A DNA stretch of 64,000 nucleotides from Ustilago trichophora (GCA_900323505.1 OOIN01000005.1:1054001-1118000); one strand, 5' to 3'; shown: positions 50,631 to 61,508, counted from the stretch's first letter. A program made the numbers and translations. The notes: generated by a model not told the origin, from the letters alone.

Positions 50631-51150
50631 TGTGTTACAGGCCTCACATGGGCTGACCAGGGTCAGGCACAAGTGGAGGCCGGAGGAGCGCAGCAGTGGC
50701 TGTGCGCAGAAATGGCGCACAGGTGCATAAGTACTCGGCCGGCAGGTGGAGGTCACTGGGCAATTTTCTGTAGGGAAATCGGCAAGTGGCATCCACCCGG
50801 CGATCCGCACGCGCTGAGCGCAAAAAGGCGCCACCAGGGACAAACGGGAGAGGTGCGGCCAATGACGTACAGCGGAGGGATGGCCAAGGGCTTGTTGCCA
50901 TCAGGGATGGCAAGCAAGACGCTTGGGGGGGAGATATGAAGGACGCATAGATGAGGGGGGGAATGAAGTGGGTGGCTCCCCACGGGTGCCGCCCAGAGCC
51001 AACGGACACAGGCTGATACAGCATGTGGCCACGTCGAGCCATACGGCCGCCCTCCTGGTGAGGGTGAGGTCATATATACTCACACTGCACAGGCGTGCGA
51101 TGGGGCGGAGCCCCATCCACTCTACTATCTAACTACTCTATCTTAACACA
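50631..51150. mobile_element. candidate retrotransposon LTR (solo or degraded element)
   Basis: The 520-base segment begins TGTGTTA and ends TAACACA, a perfect 7-base inverted pair of the TG...CA form expected at LTR ends. Inside, a CATATATACTC TATA-like box (about 51071) lies 80 bases before the right end. An 8-base stem hairpin GATGGGGC-GGA-GCCCCATC (about 51098-51117) follows it. Composition is GC-rich and unlike the flanks. The five bases outside each edge (GGAGA and GTCAT) do not match, so there is no target-site duplication, and no primer-binding site or second copy was found in the window. It may be a recombined LTR. The boundaries rest only on the inverted ends. Confidence 0.4.
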
Positions 51151-51508
51151 GTCATTTCAGTTGTCAGTATTACACTGTCACTCATATCGATTGTCTTCCT
51201 AGCAATCCAGGCATTGCTACTACATCGTGTGTGTGTGGTATCACATCCTTAGACGCCGTCGACACCTCCATCAACGCTACGGCACCGCAACCGTAGGCAG
51301 CACCTCCACTGCGGTCCTGACACCTCCATCAGTACCATACGACAACTGTCGGAGCGCTACGGACACTCGCGCAACGGCAGGCGTCAACCTGCATTCCCTG
51401 AGCCCTCGTATGACCTCTCGTGCGATTTGCCAGGTCTAGTTTCGTGCCGCTCTGCCTCTGGACGGAGTGTCCACAGCGGTTAGTCGAGAGTCGCCCGAAG
51501 GCCGCCAT

Positions 51509-51731
51509 TCACCGATTGATTAGTGAAAAATTGCCAGAAGACATCGATTCGACGATTCCGGGATTCTCAGGCGCACGACCGCTGACAAGATGCTCATCCA
51601 GCTCATCCAGCTCATCCAGCTCATCCAGCTCATCCAGCTCATCTAGCTCGTCCAAGCTTTCATCCTCATCATGGCTGTTACGTTTGGGGTCATGCATCAT
51701 TTCGGCATTCTCCAGTCTGAGCTGAAAAGAC
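51509..51731 (-). pseudogene. possible terminal exon with Asp-Glu-Leu repeat
   Basis: On the minus strand a good 3' splice site (TCTTTTCAG) at about 51722 precedes an open stretch encoding LRLENAEMMHD, a run of DEL triplets from the 9-bp repeat, then SGRAPENPGIVESMSSGNF and a TGA at 51509-51511. It reads like the last exon of a gene, but no partner exon or family was identified. The frame is open upstream to about 51958, mixing with other frames. It may be a remnant cut off by the neighbouring mobile DNA. Confidence 0.3.
51593..51655. repeat. 9-bp minisatellite (CTCATCCAG)n
   Basis: Five perfect copies (51593-51637) and two degenerate ones (51638-51655), counted directly. On the minus strand they encode repeated Asp-Glu-Leu. 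Confidence 0.93.
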
Positions 51732-53322
51732 AACTTCCAAGCAACTGTGATAACGCCGCTGTCATACAAGGAAAGGGAATCAAACTCGAACGGCAAAATT
51801 GAGTTTCTGAAAGGAGGAAACGAAACGAAGAGCGCATGGTTGCACGGCAAGCAGAAGGCAAGCGAAGAACGGAATGGAAGGGCGTTCGGCAGGGTTCGGC
51901 AATGCATTGAAGGTCCTGAGGTCGACAAGATACGGGCTGTCAAATTGGCATAATGCATCCTGCCATATCCACAGATACGAAGCTGCTCTCAAATAAAAAC
52001 CCTCAGCCAAGACTGAGAATGCCGGCGTTGGTTGAACACGGTTGGGTGGCGTAACGCGCGCTATACCTTGAAGCCCACTGACTGTTGATCGTGGAGGGCA
52101 TGACCGAGTTCTCTTGCGCCTTGGTTGGCACCGAGACTCACAAAGGAGATTTGATTGACACTCGAAGCTGCGTTTTGCAAGGAGGGAGATGTGTGGATAT
52201 GACGGAGATCAAATAGAGCCAACTGAATCGGCAAAATCAAAGTGGGGGATGTAATCCAGTCTGTGCGATTTGGATCTGCCGCTCTGAAACCGTCGGCATC
52301 AACACATACAGAAGCGCCCTCCGATTCTTTTGATGGTGCAAATGGAAGGAAAAGCTCTTTGTCTAGCAACTTGTACTGCCTATTTATTATATTTGCTATC
52401 CGGCTGAAAGCTTTCGAAGGACAAAGTTTCGAGGTTCTAAGGACAAGGTGGCCGAGATGTGGGAGCAAGCGAGAGTTTAGCATAACTTTTTACCTGTCAC
52501 GATGCGTTGTCATCTGTCTCAATTTCAAAAAGTCAAGAGAAAAGGGGTCTCCGCGACACGCCGCTGTGCTCTGGAAAATTGAAATGAAGAGAGCAGATGT
52601 TGAGTTGGCTGATTCTTCTGTGTAACACAATGTACAGTACTGAGTGGCCGGCCCTTTTTTTAGTGCTTTTTTGTCGCTCGGCCCTTGGAATCGCCGGTAA
52701 GCGGGGGCCAGAGTAATTGCTTGGCATTTTCAAAGTGGCTCACAATGATGTGCCGCTGCCGAGACCAGCACGGCTGTCTTTGTTGCCTTGGCTCCAGCGC
52801 ATTGACTCTCCGCTCCGTCTGTATGCTGTCACCACGACATCAACCCTCCTTCCTCTGGAAACGCAAGCAAAGGGAACTCCTCGGATATCATCCGCTCCTT
52901 GGCTTTCCTTTAGCATTTCAAATAGCTTTACAGTAGACCGCTCGAAGCGCGATACTGTCGCCCGGCTGACACTTGGACCGTCGGTTCTCATCTGATCTGG
53001 ACAGCATTTCACGATTAAGCCAATAAACAAAGTCACGCCCTCTCCCTCGTTGATTTCCGCGCTCCTTGAACTTAGGACTCCCATCTACACAACCACCACT
53101 ATCATAACTGCTAGCCTCACCACCACAGTCGATCCGCATCACCGCTACCCTCGCACGCATCAACGATACTCGATCGCACCCGCACCCGCACCCGCACCCG
53201 CATCCACGCATTCAATCCATCGGACCCTGTTTGCAAACTCGCATCCACACGGATCTCTCCACATACACCCCGTCCAACACCAAGGTTTCCACCCATCCCA
53301 TCCGTACTCTTCGACAACATCG

Positions 53323-54651
53323 ATGGCAGAAGCACGTAAAGCCGTTGAAGACCTCGTGCGGCTTTCCAGTCGCGTGATCCGCATTCTTGGCCAGAATCCA
53401 GGACCCTACACTCTGGCCGGAACCAACACCTACCTCGTCTCGACTCCTCCGGTCGCTTCCTCCAAGCTTGCATCGCGCCCCTCAATTCTCGTTGATACGG
53501 GGGAAGGAACTGAATCATACATCCCGCTTCTCGAACGCGCGCTCAAGGGAGCAGTCGACGGTGATCTGCAGAAAAACGGTGCCGGCGCATCATCTTCGGC
53601 AAAACAAGATGCGATGGAGGAGGATGAAGAGGACGAGGATGACCTCACCTCGTGGATCAGCGACATTGTCTTGACACACAAGCACCACGATCATGTCGGT
53701 GGTCTGCCTTCCATCCTCTCCTTGCTCTCCAAACTTCGAGCTGAAGCAACCGTGACGCTGCCGGCACCGAGGATACACAAGTTCCTCGATGCAGAATCAG
53801 ATCCAGATCTCATCAAGATGCTTCACAGCCTGCCCAAAGGCTCCTTTATTCCCTATGGCGAAAAAGGAGGCGCAACTTCGCCCTTGTGGCCACTTCAAGA
53901 GGGCTCTGTAGTTAACGTGGCGAGCGATGGCGTATGTTCCTCTCTGCAAGTGCTGCACACCCCCGGTCACACAGCAGACCACATTTGCCTGCTGCTTAAC
54001 GAAGAAAAGACGCTCCTCACAGGTGACCACGTTCTCGGTCAGGGCACCACCGTCTTTGAAGACCTCACGGCATACATGTCGAGTTTGCGAAAATGCTCTC
54101 GCGCTCTCGAGGAGCTTGGACCTTCTGCCGAAGCTGCCAATGAAAACCTGCTCTACCCGGCACACGGACCCGTCGTCCAAGAGGGCAGGAAGATGCTCAA
54201 GCAGTACCTCGACCATCGACTCGAGCGAGAGGCCCAAGTTGTGGAGCTGCTCAAGAGCTCTGCCCACGGCGAATCCGTCCAGCAAGCTCCTTCATCCACA
54301 GTCAAGGTCGCAGGCACAGAATATCACCTCGGCGCGCCATGGAAGATTCGACAGATGGTGCTCAAGCTCTACTCCAACTATCCGGAAAACCTCTTTCCCG
54401 CCGCTGCCAGGGGGTTGTATCTGCACCTGCGTACGCTTTCTTCGCCCGATGCTGAGCAAGGAAAGGCTTCGCGTGTGAGGTGTCTGCAGACGACATCGTT
54501 TGCCCGCAGGGCGTCAGCTGAAGCAGCTGCAGACGTAGGCAACTGCCCACCAATGCCGCAGAGCGACCACGAATGGGTCGAAGCTATGGAACTCGATTGG
54601 GCCTTGATTCAGAATCCGTCTTCGCAGACGACAAATCACCAGCATCTTTAG
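53323..54651 (+). CDS. LACTB2-like metallo-beta-lactamase-fold protein
   Basis: The ATG at 53323 gives 442 residues; the frame extends upstream without an ATG. LGQNPGPYTLAGTNTYLV (about 22-39) is the LACTB2-type opening. The metal site is complete: THKHHDH with His119, His121, Asp123 and His124, HTPGHT with His212, TGDHVLG with Asp235, and PAHGP downstream. A C-terminal winged-helix-like region follows (APWKIRQMVLKLYSNYPE). Human LACTB2 is a mitochondrial endoribonuclease that cuts single-stranded RNA; fungal relatives are often annotated as lactamase-like proteins and some sit in polyketide clusters as thioesterases. No such cluster is present here, so a housekeeping hydrolase or RNase role is likelier. 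An acidic insertion (about 90-112) precedes the metal motif. There is no clear mitochondrial presequence. Confidence 0.9.
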   Translation: MAEARKAVEDLVRLSSRVIRILGQNPGPYTLAGTNTYLVSTPPVASSKLASRPSILVDTGEGTESYIPLLERALKGAVDGDLQKNGAGASSSAKQDAMEEDEEDEDDLTSWISDIVLTHKHHDHVGGLPSILSLLSKLRAEATVTLPAPRIHKFLDAESDPDLIKMLHSLPKGSFIPYGEKGGATSPLWPLQEGSVVNVASDGVCSSLQVLHTPGHTADHICLLLNEEKTLLTGDHVLGQGTTVFEDLTAYMSSLRKCSRALEELGPSAEAANENLLYPAHGPVVQEGRKMLKQYLDHRLEREAQVVELLKSSAHGESVQQAPSSTVKVAGTEYHLGAPWKIRQMVLKLYSNYPENLFPAAARGLYLHLRTLSSPDAEQGKASRVRCLQTTSFARRASAEAAADVGNCPPMPQSDHEWVEAMELDWALIQNPSSQTTNHQHL

Positions 54652-55370
54652 TCCAATCGTCTACTCGGCATATTTTCTTAGCAACAAATCTATACCAACA
54701 CCTTCTATATTTTTCGAGCAGCCGATACTGAACCCGCCTGAACAGAACACATTTGCATTGCTCTCAATCTCGCGCGCACTGGGTCTCGCCTTGCTGCCAA
54801 CCCTCGATCTTGTTGACGTCAATCAAGTTTGAAGCGAAGAATGTTCTACACTCAGCAACATGACCGGGAAGGATGGAAGGATGGAGTTTTGTTGGTCTTG
54901 AATTTGGGAGGAAGAGGTGTCCAAGCGTAGTGTGTGCAAGTTAGACTGTATTCATGCATAACGGCACGCAGTAAGGCTTGGCGTGCAGCAGTTCGGCATC
55001 GTTTTGGTCTCGAGGGTCTGGGTGAAAATTAAAGCCGCCGCGTTTTTGTTCTGTTCTGTTGCCCACGCCGACGGTTCAGGGTCTTTTCTTTCGAGTGCAA
55101 GGCCTTGTCTAAAAATGAGATTCTGTTAGGTTGAGCGATGAGTACCAAAAAGGTGAAAATGCTGCAAGGGTCTCGCGTTCGGAAGTCGGATGGCGGCTTA
55201 GTACTGTACCTCGCCAATCCACCACGCTGGCTTTATCGAGCTTAGACCCTTACGTTCCTGAACAGCCGCCCCCGCACCTCTCCGCACCATCATCAAATCC
55301 TTTCATCGCAATCGTGATTTGAAGAGGGAGCACGATCCCGCCCACTTTCCGAAGTAGAAGTTAGCGCGTC
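54652..55370. promoter_or_regulatory. intergenic, upstream of the Erv2-type oxidase
   Basis: The 719 bases hold the lactamase-like 3' end and the oxidase promoter. No gene or repeat was seen. Confidence 0.35.
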
Positions 55371-56198
55371 ATGGTGTCGAGATTCTTCCAACTCGTCCTG
55401 TTGGCGGGGATGATCCTTCTCATTCCTTCCTTTCTCTACCTTTCACATCCGGCGACGCCCACTCTGATCGACCCTGCCACGGGGTTGGCCTACTCCTCGG
55501 ACTCGTTACTCAAGGGACAGCCTTCGAATGATCTGGCACAAGTATCGCAGGGGAAAGGTGTCAACCAATCACATCTGTGGAATGGGTGGAATTGGCACGA
55601 TGCCTCCGCTAACGTCAACAAGGGCGTACATAAGGTGGAAGACCAAGTAAAAGGGTTGATCGATCACTGGCGTCCCACTCCTAACCCTACCTCTTCCAGT
55701 GACCCCTCGGCCGCAACAGTAGACCCCAAAGTTAAGCCCTTATCCTCCGCCAAAGCAGCAACAACCCCAGCACCAGGCAAAGACATCGAGCGAGTCGAAG
55801 GGGTCATCATGCCCAAGATGGGCAACGCAACAGCTAAAGCAGCACTCGGCCGTTCCACATGGCACTTCTTGCATACCATGACCCTCCGCTTCCCCGACAA
55901 CCCTACGCCAACCGAATCAGAGACCCTCCGAAGCTTCTTTACCAATTTCGCACAGCTCTACCCTTGCGGAGAGTGCGCTAGGCATTTCCAGCAGCTAATC
56001 AAGGAATTGCCGCCTCAAGTGGGTTCCAGAAAGGGTGCAAGTTTGTGGTTGTGCACGGTGCATAACGAGGTCAATAAGAGTTTGGGCAAGGAGGAGTTCC
56101 CCTGTGATAAGCTGGATGAGAGCTATGATTGCGGCTGTGGAGATGATCCAAACGTTGCGAAAAATGGCACTAGCACTGCAACGACGTCGGGGTCAACA

Positions 56199-56230
<32 letters not shown>

Positions 56231-56258
56231 ACATAAGGATGTCACGCCTTTTGCCTGA
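55371..56258 (+). CDS. ERV2: Erv2-type FAD sulfhydryl oxidase of the secretory pathway
   Basis: This is a 295-residue intronless protein. An N-terminal hydrophobic segment (FFQLVLLAGMILLIPSFLYL, about 5-24) acts as a signal anchor. A polar Ser/Pro/Ala-rich stem follows. The ERV/ALR domain begins near 160: GRSTWHFLHTM, an FAD-binding WxxxH pattern, then YPCGECARHF with the redox pair Cys199/Cys202, then the flavin-contacting WLCTVHNEVNKSLGK and a CDKLDESYDCGCG tail containing the shuttle-type Cys pair. Erv2 passes electrons from protein thiols or PDI through FAD to oxygen, making disulfides in the ER lumen. The N-terminal anchor rather than a mitochondrial signal supports Erv2 over Erv1. The C-terminus has a run of Ala from a GCG repeat. 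It may work with the PDI at 33435. Confidence 0.9.
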
Positions 56259-56946
56259 TTCGGCTTCGGATCCAGAAACGGACTTCCGATGGGACAATTT
56301 TGGAAGGATCGACCGCCAACTAGCATCTCGCTTAGCATTCGTCATCAGTTATACCAATACTACCTCACATCACAGTAGCTCCCACTCGCATATCCATGCG
56401 GAACATCAGTACACACATCTTCTTCCACTCCATTAGCATCGCAATGTCATTCTTCGCATCAGAACCACTGCTCTGCACTACACAATCTCAATCTCAAGCC
56501 CACACACACAAACACACATGATGATGAAGAACAGTCGAAACGCATCCTATATTGTCGAACAAGCAAGCTAGAGAAACGAGGATAGCCAGATCCTACAGCT
56601 TCAGGAAGCGCAATACAGAAAAGCGTGGTTCACATGAGCACGCGAATGATGATGTCGAACCAGCATGGTGACGTTACAGTCTGTGACATCGAATGTAGGC
56701 TTGCATGCGGTGCGCTCTTACAAAGAGAAGCACCGCCCGGCTAAGAAAAAAAGCAAAAAAAGGCGGGGGAGGATGAAGGAGACGAAGCGAAAGGTGACAA
56801 CAAAAAGCCAAAAGCGAACATTGCTACCGAGCCCTACAAGAGCTAGGAGAGAATCCCTGTGTACACTGAACAAGCCGGCTCATGCGTGCAGCACAGGACA
56901 AGACATAGGAAGCAAAGGCAAGGGAGACTCGAGGACGAGTCCCAAT
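56259..56946. terminator. convergent 3' region between the oxidase and GH128 genes
   Basis: The 688 bases separate two converging genes and must hold both 3' ends. An A-rich, Lys-codon-rich patch near 56740-56820 is the only compositional feature. Confidence 0.35.
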
Positions 56947-58138
56947 TTATCTACGAACGGGGATGAGACCACGGCGACGGCGCTGCGACTTGCTGGCCTG
57001 CTCCACGCTGGCGAGATAACTTTTACCAGTAGGACTCAAGCTCTGACCCTGCTGATTAGGAGTCAAATCACCAAAAGGTCCGTTGTTGGCATCGCTAACC
57101 GAGTAAGCTGCAACACGGCTATCGCTTTCGAATAGCTGCACCATCTGGTTGAGCATCGAGTCGACCTTGCCCTGATCGCAGTACTTGGGGCTAGGACCCT
57201 GGTAGTTGATACAGGCGAATTCGGTGATCCACATGGGCTTGCCGTACTGTGCATAGTGATCGAGGACTCCTTTAACACCCTCCATGTTGTCTTGGAAGAT
57301 GTGGACTGCGATAATGTCAGGCTGGGTCTTGATAGCCTTGAGGAAAGGTCCGAGCCAAGTCTCGTCCTTCTGCATCGCCATGGAAGGGGAGATGAGCTTG
57401 GCACCTGCATGGGCGTGGGGGGCGAGCCACTGCTCCCAGGCGGCAGCGGCATCCGCGACCGGGATGACACCGGACGAGCCAGAGCCGCCAAAATCAGGCT
57501 CATTAAAGCCCATGACAAAGGGACTGGATCCCGGTTTCAGCTTCTTGAAAGCATCAAAGCGTTGCCAGTCGTCGTCGTGGTTGACGCGGCCAAGACCCCA
57601 AAGCATGGGAACAGCAAGAATGTCACCCCTGTTCGGGTTGTCAGGGTTGGGAGTCCAGTCATAGTACCAGCCGAGAGACTTGCCGATCCACTTGAGCGAG
57701 TTGCCGCCTGCGACACCTGCTTTGCCAAGAGGGGGAGAGAAGCCAGAGATGGAGATGCTCGACGAGGACGATGAGGAGGAAGAGGACGAAGACGAAGACG
57801 AAGACGAAGAACCCGAGGAAGAGTTGGAAGAAGACGAAGAGGAAGAACCGGAGCTGGAAGAGCTGGAAGAACCGGAACCCGAGCCAGAGTTGGACGAAGA
57901 GTTGGAACCAGACGAAGCATTGGACGAAGAGCCAGACGGCGAAGTGGCGTCAGACTGGGCGTTGGACTGGGCGCTAGCGGCCGAGGAGGCCTGTGAGTCG
58001 TTTGTGCTGATTCTTATGCTGGTGCTTGTGGTGCTTAGCACGGCACTGCTTCTTGGCATCGACCGAGTCGGCAGCGGTCAAGAAGAGGGCGAGGACCAAA
58101 AAGGCCAAGAGGATGAGCTTGTGATTGAGAACGAGCAT
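56947..58138 (-). CDS. GH128 (Asl1-like) wall beta-glucanase; signal peptide in a different frame
   Basis: The catalytic frame runs from an ATG at 58059 to 56947 (370 residues). It has a Ser/Gly-rich linker (about 43-105) and then a GH128 barrel: LGWYYDWTP (129-137), VPMLWG, MGFNEPDF with Glu187 as probable acid/base, and MWITEFA with Glu280 as probable nucleophile. GH128 enzymes cut beta-1,3-glucan and fungal members sit in or near the cell wall. This frame has no signal peptide. In another frame, an ATG at 58138 opens a clear signal sequence (LILLAFLVLALFLTAADS) and a Lys/His-rich segment as seen in relatives, then meets a TAG just inside the catalytic frame. A 74-base removal from GTCGAT to CACAG would join them in phase, but the donor is weak. 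Either there is an unusual intron or the gene is frameshifted. The catalytic residues are intact. Confidence 0.82.
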
Positions 58139-59378
58139 TGTGTCGGATCAGAAGCAAAGCTGGTGGTAAGAGGGAAGGAATTGGATGAAGCTACAGTAGT
58201 AAACGAGGAGAGAGAGCTAATTGAACGATGGTGGATGTCTGTCAAAGACTTTGAACTACCGTGCGAAGCGAATGTTGTTGTTGGTAATGCGGGTTGCTGA
58301 TTGGGAAGGGAAGGAGCAAGAGGAGGATTGAAGCTATCAAAGCTATCGAAACCGAGGAGTGCGAAAGGGACGGAGAGGAGGGGAGGGAGGTGTCGAGGAG
58401 GGGAACGCGATGAGGGGAGGGAAGGATGAGGAGAGAAAGGAAGGGAAGAAAGGGAAGAGAAGGACGAGACTTAAAGAAAGGATGGCCTCGGAGTACATTG
58501 CGGAAAGCTCGGTGTAGGCGCAGTTCACAGCGGCACGCCCCCTGATGCTCACACCACACCAACCCTTTCAAGGCTGATATGGATTTGATATTTTCGAACC
58601 ATTTGCCTCCAACCGCAAGGTTCGCTATCAGGCTCGATCGCAGCCCGTTCCATGTGCATCATGCTTTTTTTGTCACTGTCAGAGATCACATCTTGGCAGG
58701 TTCTACTTTTCGCAAAATACGAGTGGCACGGTGAACCAATCTTGAGCAAAACAATACAGTACAGTACACGATTATTTGTACTCGATTGCGCTGGCACCTG
58801 CGTCAGGAGAGGACCCGGCACGGCAGGACAGACAGCGGCAGGATGCGGGAAAAAGCTGTTCCAAGCTGTTCCTTGATTTCGGTTGTAGGGTGCAGCAGAA
58901 GGTGCAGGTTGCACACCAAAAAGCTTTCGTTGCAGTCAAACCCTTTCCCGCAGCCGGCTGAGCGTGGGAGACGGCGCAAGAGCTTCGAAAACTGTATTCT
59001 TTTCATTGGCTCTTGCCTTTGGTGGGCGCTTGAATGGACTGCCTCAGATGGACTGCCCGAACTCATAGTCAGCTACGCATCAAAAGAAATGACTCTCGAG
59101 ATGAAGCAATCAAGGGCGAAAGGAACATTGTTCTAGTCTGAGCTACAAGCGCCAAACAGGATCAGTCGCACATGTGCAACGGAGCTTGATTTCAGCCACA
59201 GTGTACTGTAGCACAGCCCAGGAGGGTGACAGCAAACGTAGAGTGTGTCGATTTGCCGACAATGCTGCACAACAAAAGTAAGAGTTGAGGGTTGTCTCGC
59301 TGGCAGCTGTCGTCGGCTTGTGTATGTATGTGTGTGTGTGATTCAGGCACAAAATCGCATCAACTTGACCCCAAAAGC

Positions 59379-59423
<45 letters not shown>

Positions 59424-60191
59424 TGCTGTTGAAAAGACATTCGAGCTCCGACGCCGACGGTTGCATTCAACTGTTTTGAAATGCTGATTTCAAGGCGCCA
59501 TCTCCGACCAACAAGGGCTGTGAAGCTTCGAACCCCGTGCCGCCTTATTCTCATGCTTAGCCCTACCGACGGAGAGAGAGGTAGAGCTTGTGACGATCAT
59601 CTCCGTGGCGTCAAAGAGAGCAGAGGCCAAGTTGAGCATGGAACCTCACCCGATCTACTGTGCTTGTGTCTCGGTAAAGCGATTCAACCCTTGTCGATCT
59701 TTGTTTCACGCACGCCTCACTCACAAAGATCGGCTGTGTCGGGACAGCCTGCCCAAGCCTCGTTTCAAGTTGTACGCTGATCGGGCACTGATCTCGAGCG
59801 TATTCCTTTCGAGGTCTAGGAAAACTGCAAAAGATGCGCCAAGAGCTGCGCCTCAAAGGGGGAGCAAGAGCACAGCCTTGAAATTGCCGACCGTGACCGC
59901 GCGGTGAATTTTCTTCTACTTCGAAAGAAAAGATCGTCGTTGTGTTTGTGACGGTGGCTGCCTCAGTTGTTCCTGCGGATATGTGGAACTGCCCGAGGTG
60001 AAAGGTGATGCTTGGCTTGCACTCGAGGATGCGTCATCACTCATCACTCGCACAACAGAATTCTACATGCTTTTGCTGCGGAAGCACGGCTGAATTTTGG
60101 AGTTGATTGAGAGGATGCATGCTATCAACACAATAGAGGAATCGGGAGGCAATCGGTGGGACGGCATCGGCCAGATCTCCTTCCCATCACC
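58139..60191. other. intergenic (2.1 kb) with a 41-base A tract
   Basis: No gene is supported. The region includes the GH128 promoter (purine-rich run near 58370-58470 on the plus strand) and the A tract at 59380-59420. A GT tract (about 59328-59340) precedes the A tract. Confidence 0.45.
59380..59420. repeat. 41-base A homopolymer
   Basis: Pure A run seen directly. It could be a retroposed tail or slippage product; no flanking duplication was found. Confidence 0.95.
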
Positions 60192-61508
60192 TCACTTCCT
60201 CCAAGCCTCGCACACAACCCAGTTGTCATACACCTGCCCCTTCTCGAGCACCTCTTCCCTGCCGCCGACCTCTGCAAGACCCTGCTGAAGGAATCCACAG
60301 TGCGGGCCACCAAACTCAATGGCTGCGTAGCTCCTCTTGAAATTTCCACTCTCCTCCAATCCTCCTTTACGATGAGCCTTCTTCATCGCACCGCCCGACT
60401 TGGCTGGGTCGGCAGGGTGTTCTGGTTGTCCCTCAGCTGTGTACAGCTGTGTACCCGCTTGGTTGGTGTAGAAGGTCAGCGAGCGACCCGCCGACTCCGA
60501 GGTGAGACGCATTCGTCTGGTCGCCTCTGTAGCAATCTTGTTGACATCATCCGACTGAGGAATGGCAGTGTCGACTCCCCAGACGTAGAAATCGTCGTAT
60601 CCGGCAGCGGGGATGTCTTCAGCAATTCGCTTACCGCCAGACTTGTCCCAGTGGTGAGAACCGGGGTTGGAAAATGATTCGGCTGCTCCCGAGGATGGGT
60701 TGAGCTTGCCCGTTGCGATCATGGCCGAGTCCAGGTCGAGCTGGTACAGCGACTTGCCAGAGGGAGGGTACATCTGCACCACGTGCTCGGAAACGGTACC
60801 ATTTTCAGACTTGCCAGCTTTCTCGTTGGATGCAGAAAGGTTGAAGCCCCAGTGGTGGGTCAGGTTGAGCGGAGTTGCTTCCACAGCGCCTTCAGACGAA
60901 AGGGCTGCTCGGTAGCGGATGAGGAACTTGCCGGCGCTCTTGCCAAGCTCGCCGTCGGATGTTGAACTGGGTACGATTGCGAGAAGAGTCTCGACACGGA
61001 GCTGTCCTGGGTAGCCGGAATCACCATCGGGCGACTCGATCGCAAAGATCAAGCTGCTCTGCTTGCCACTTGGGCTACTGGTCGAGCTCCACCCTGCATC
61101 AGAGAAGAACTTGCTGTCCTTGGTCTCCAGTGGCTGCCAGTAGCACTTGTCAAATGGTCCATGCTGAAGCAAACTATCCGCCTTGTTCTCCTTGTCGCTC
61201 TGCGGGCCACCGTGGAGCACGACACCGTCACCACTGAATTCGGGCAGCTCGATTTGGGTGGATTTGCCATTGGCCGACTTGTACTCGACCTTGCCAGCGG
61301 GGAGACGATTGGCAAAGCGGCCAATGATGGGGTTCAAGAATGCCCTACCGCGGGCCTTGTGGTCTTGTGGGTCTTCAGGACCGCCAATAAAGTCTTCGCC
61401 GTCCTCGGTCGAGATGCTGTGGATGGTGAGGCCATAAGGAAGCACGGTGGCTGTGAGAGAAGCGCCCTCAACGGCGAGAGTGATGGGCTTGAATGGGTCG
61501 ACGGTCAT
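60192..61508 (-). CDS. aldose 1-epimerase (galactose mutarotase)-like protein
   Basis: This is a 438-residue intronless protein. It shows mutarotase features in order: FIGGPEDPQ, GRAFLNPIIGRFANRL (Arg64, Asn67 and Arg68 region), VVLHGGPQ with His99, and NLTHHWGFNL with His219 in the position of the catalytic acid. LYTAEGQPE and AAIEFGGPHCGF follow, whose Glu fits the catalytic base. Mutarotases interconvert alpha and beta anomers of aldoses such as galactose and glucose through a cytosolic beta-sandwich. The protein is about 90 residues longer than typical (340-350) owing to Ser/Gly/Lys-rich loops near 100-150, 180-192 and 385-410. There is no signal peptide. It could be a hexose-6-phosphate epimerase-like relative, but the HGG and NLTxH motifs favour the mutarotase group. 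Confidence 0.88.
   Translation of the reverse strand: MTVDPFKPITLAVEGASLTATVLPYGLTIHSISTEDGEDFIGGPEDPQDHKARGRAFLNPIIGRFANRLPAGKVEYKSANGKSTQIELPEFSGDGVVLHGGPQSDKENKADSLLQHGPFDKCYWQPLETKDSKFFSDAGWSSTSSPSGKQSSLIFAIESPDGDSGYPGQLRVETLLAIVPSSTSDGELGKSAGKFLIRYRAALSSEGAVEATPLNLTHHWGFNLSASNEKAGKSENGTVSEHVVQMYPPSGKSLYQLDLDSAMIATGKLNPSSGAAESFSNPGSHHWDKSGGKRIAEDIPAAGYDDFYVWGVDTAIPQSDDVNKIATEATRRMRLTSESAGRSLTFYTNQAGTQLYTAEGQPEHPADPAKSGGAMKKAHRKGGLEESGNFKRSYAAIEFGGPHCGFLQQGLAEVGGREEVLEKGQVYDNWVVCEAWRK

Larger units (their letters stand above)
45748..53322. other. gene-poor island (7.6 kb) of decayed and repetitive DNA
   Basis: This is the longest stretch without a recognisable intact gene. It carries (GTT)n at 47697-47762, (CA)n at 48365-48407, CT tracts near 48616-48643 and 49457-49475, a candidate LTR at 50631-51150 and a 9-bp minisatellite at 51593-51655. 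Several frames of 80-300 codons on both strands read like former genes but are cut by stops or frame changes (listed separately). No reverse transcriptase, integrase or DDE transposase motif was found. The last 800 bases (about 52520-53322) probably include the promoter of the LACTB2-like gene. Confidence 0.6.

Noticed and set aside
59500..59545. CTTCGAACCCCG, resembling a reverse-complement tRNA B box
   Set aside because: The flanking bases do not form a T-stem and no A box or acceptor stem was found at the right distance.
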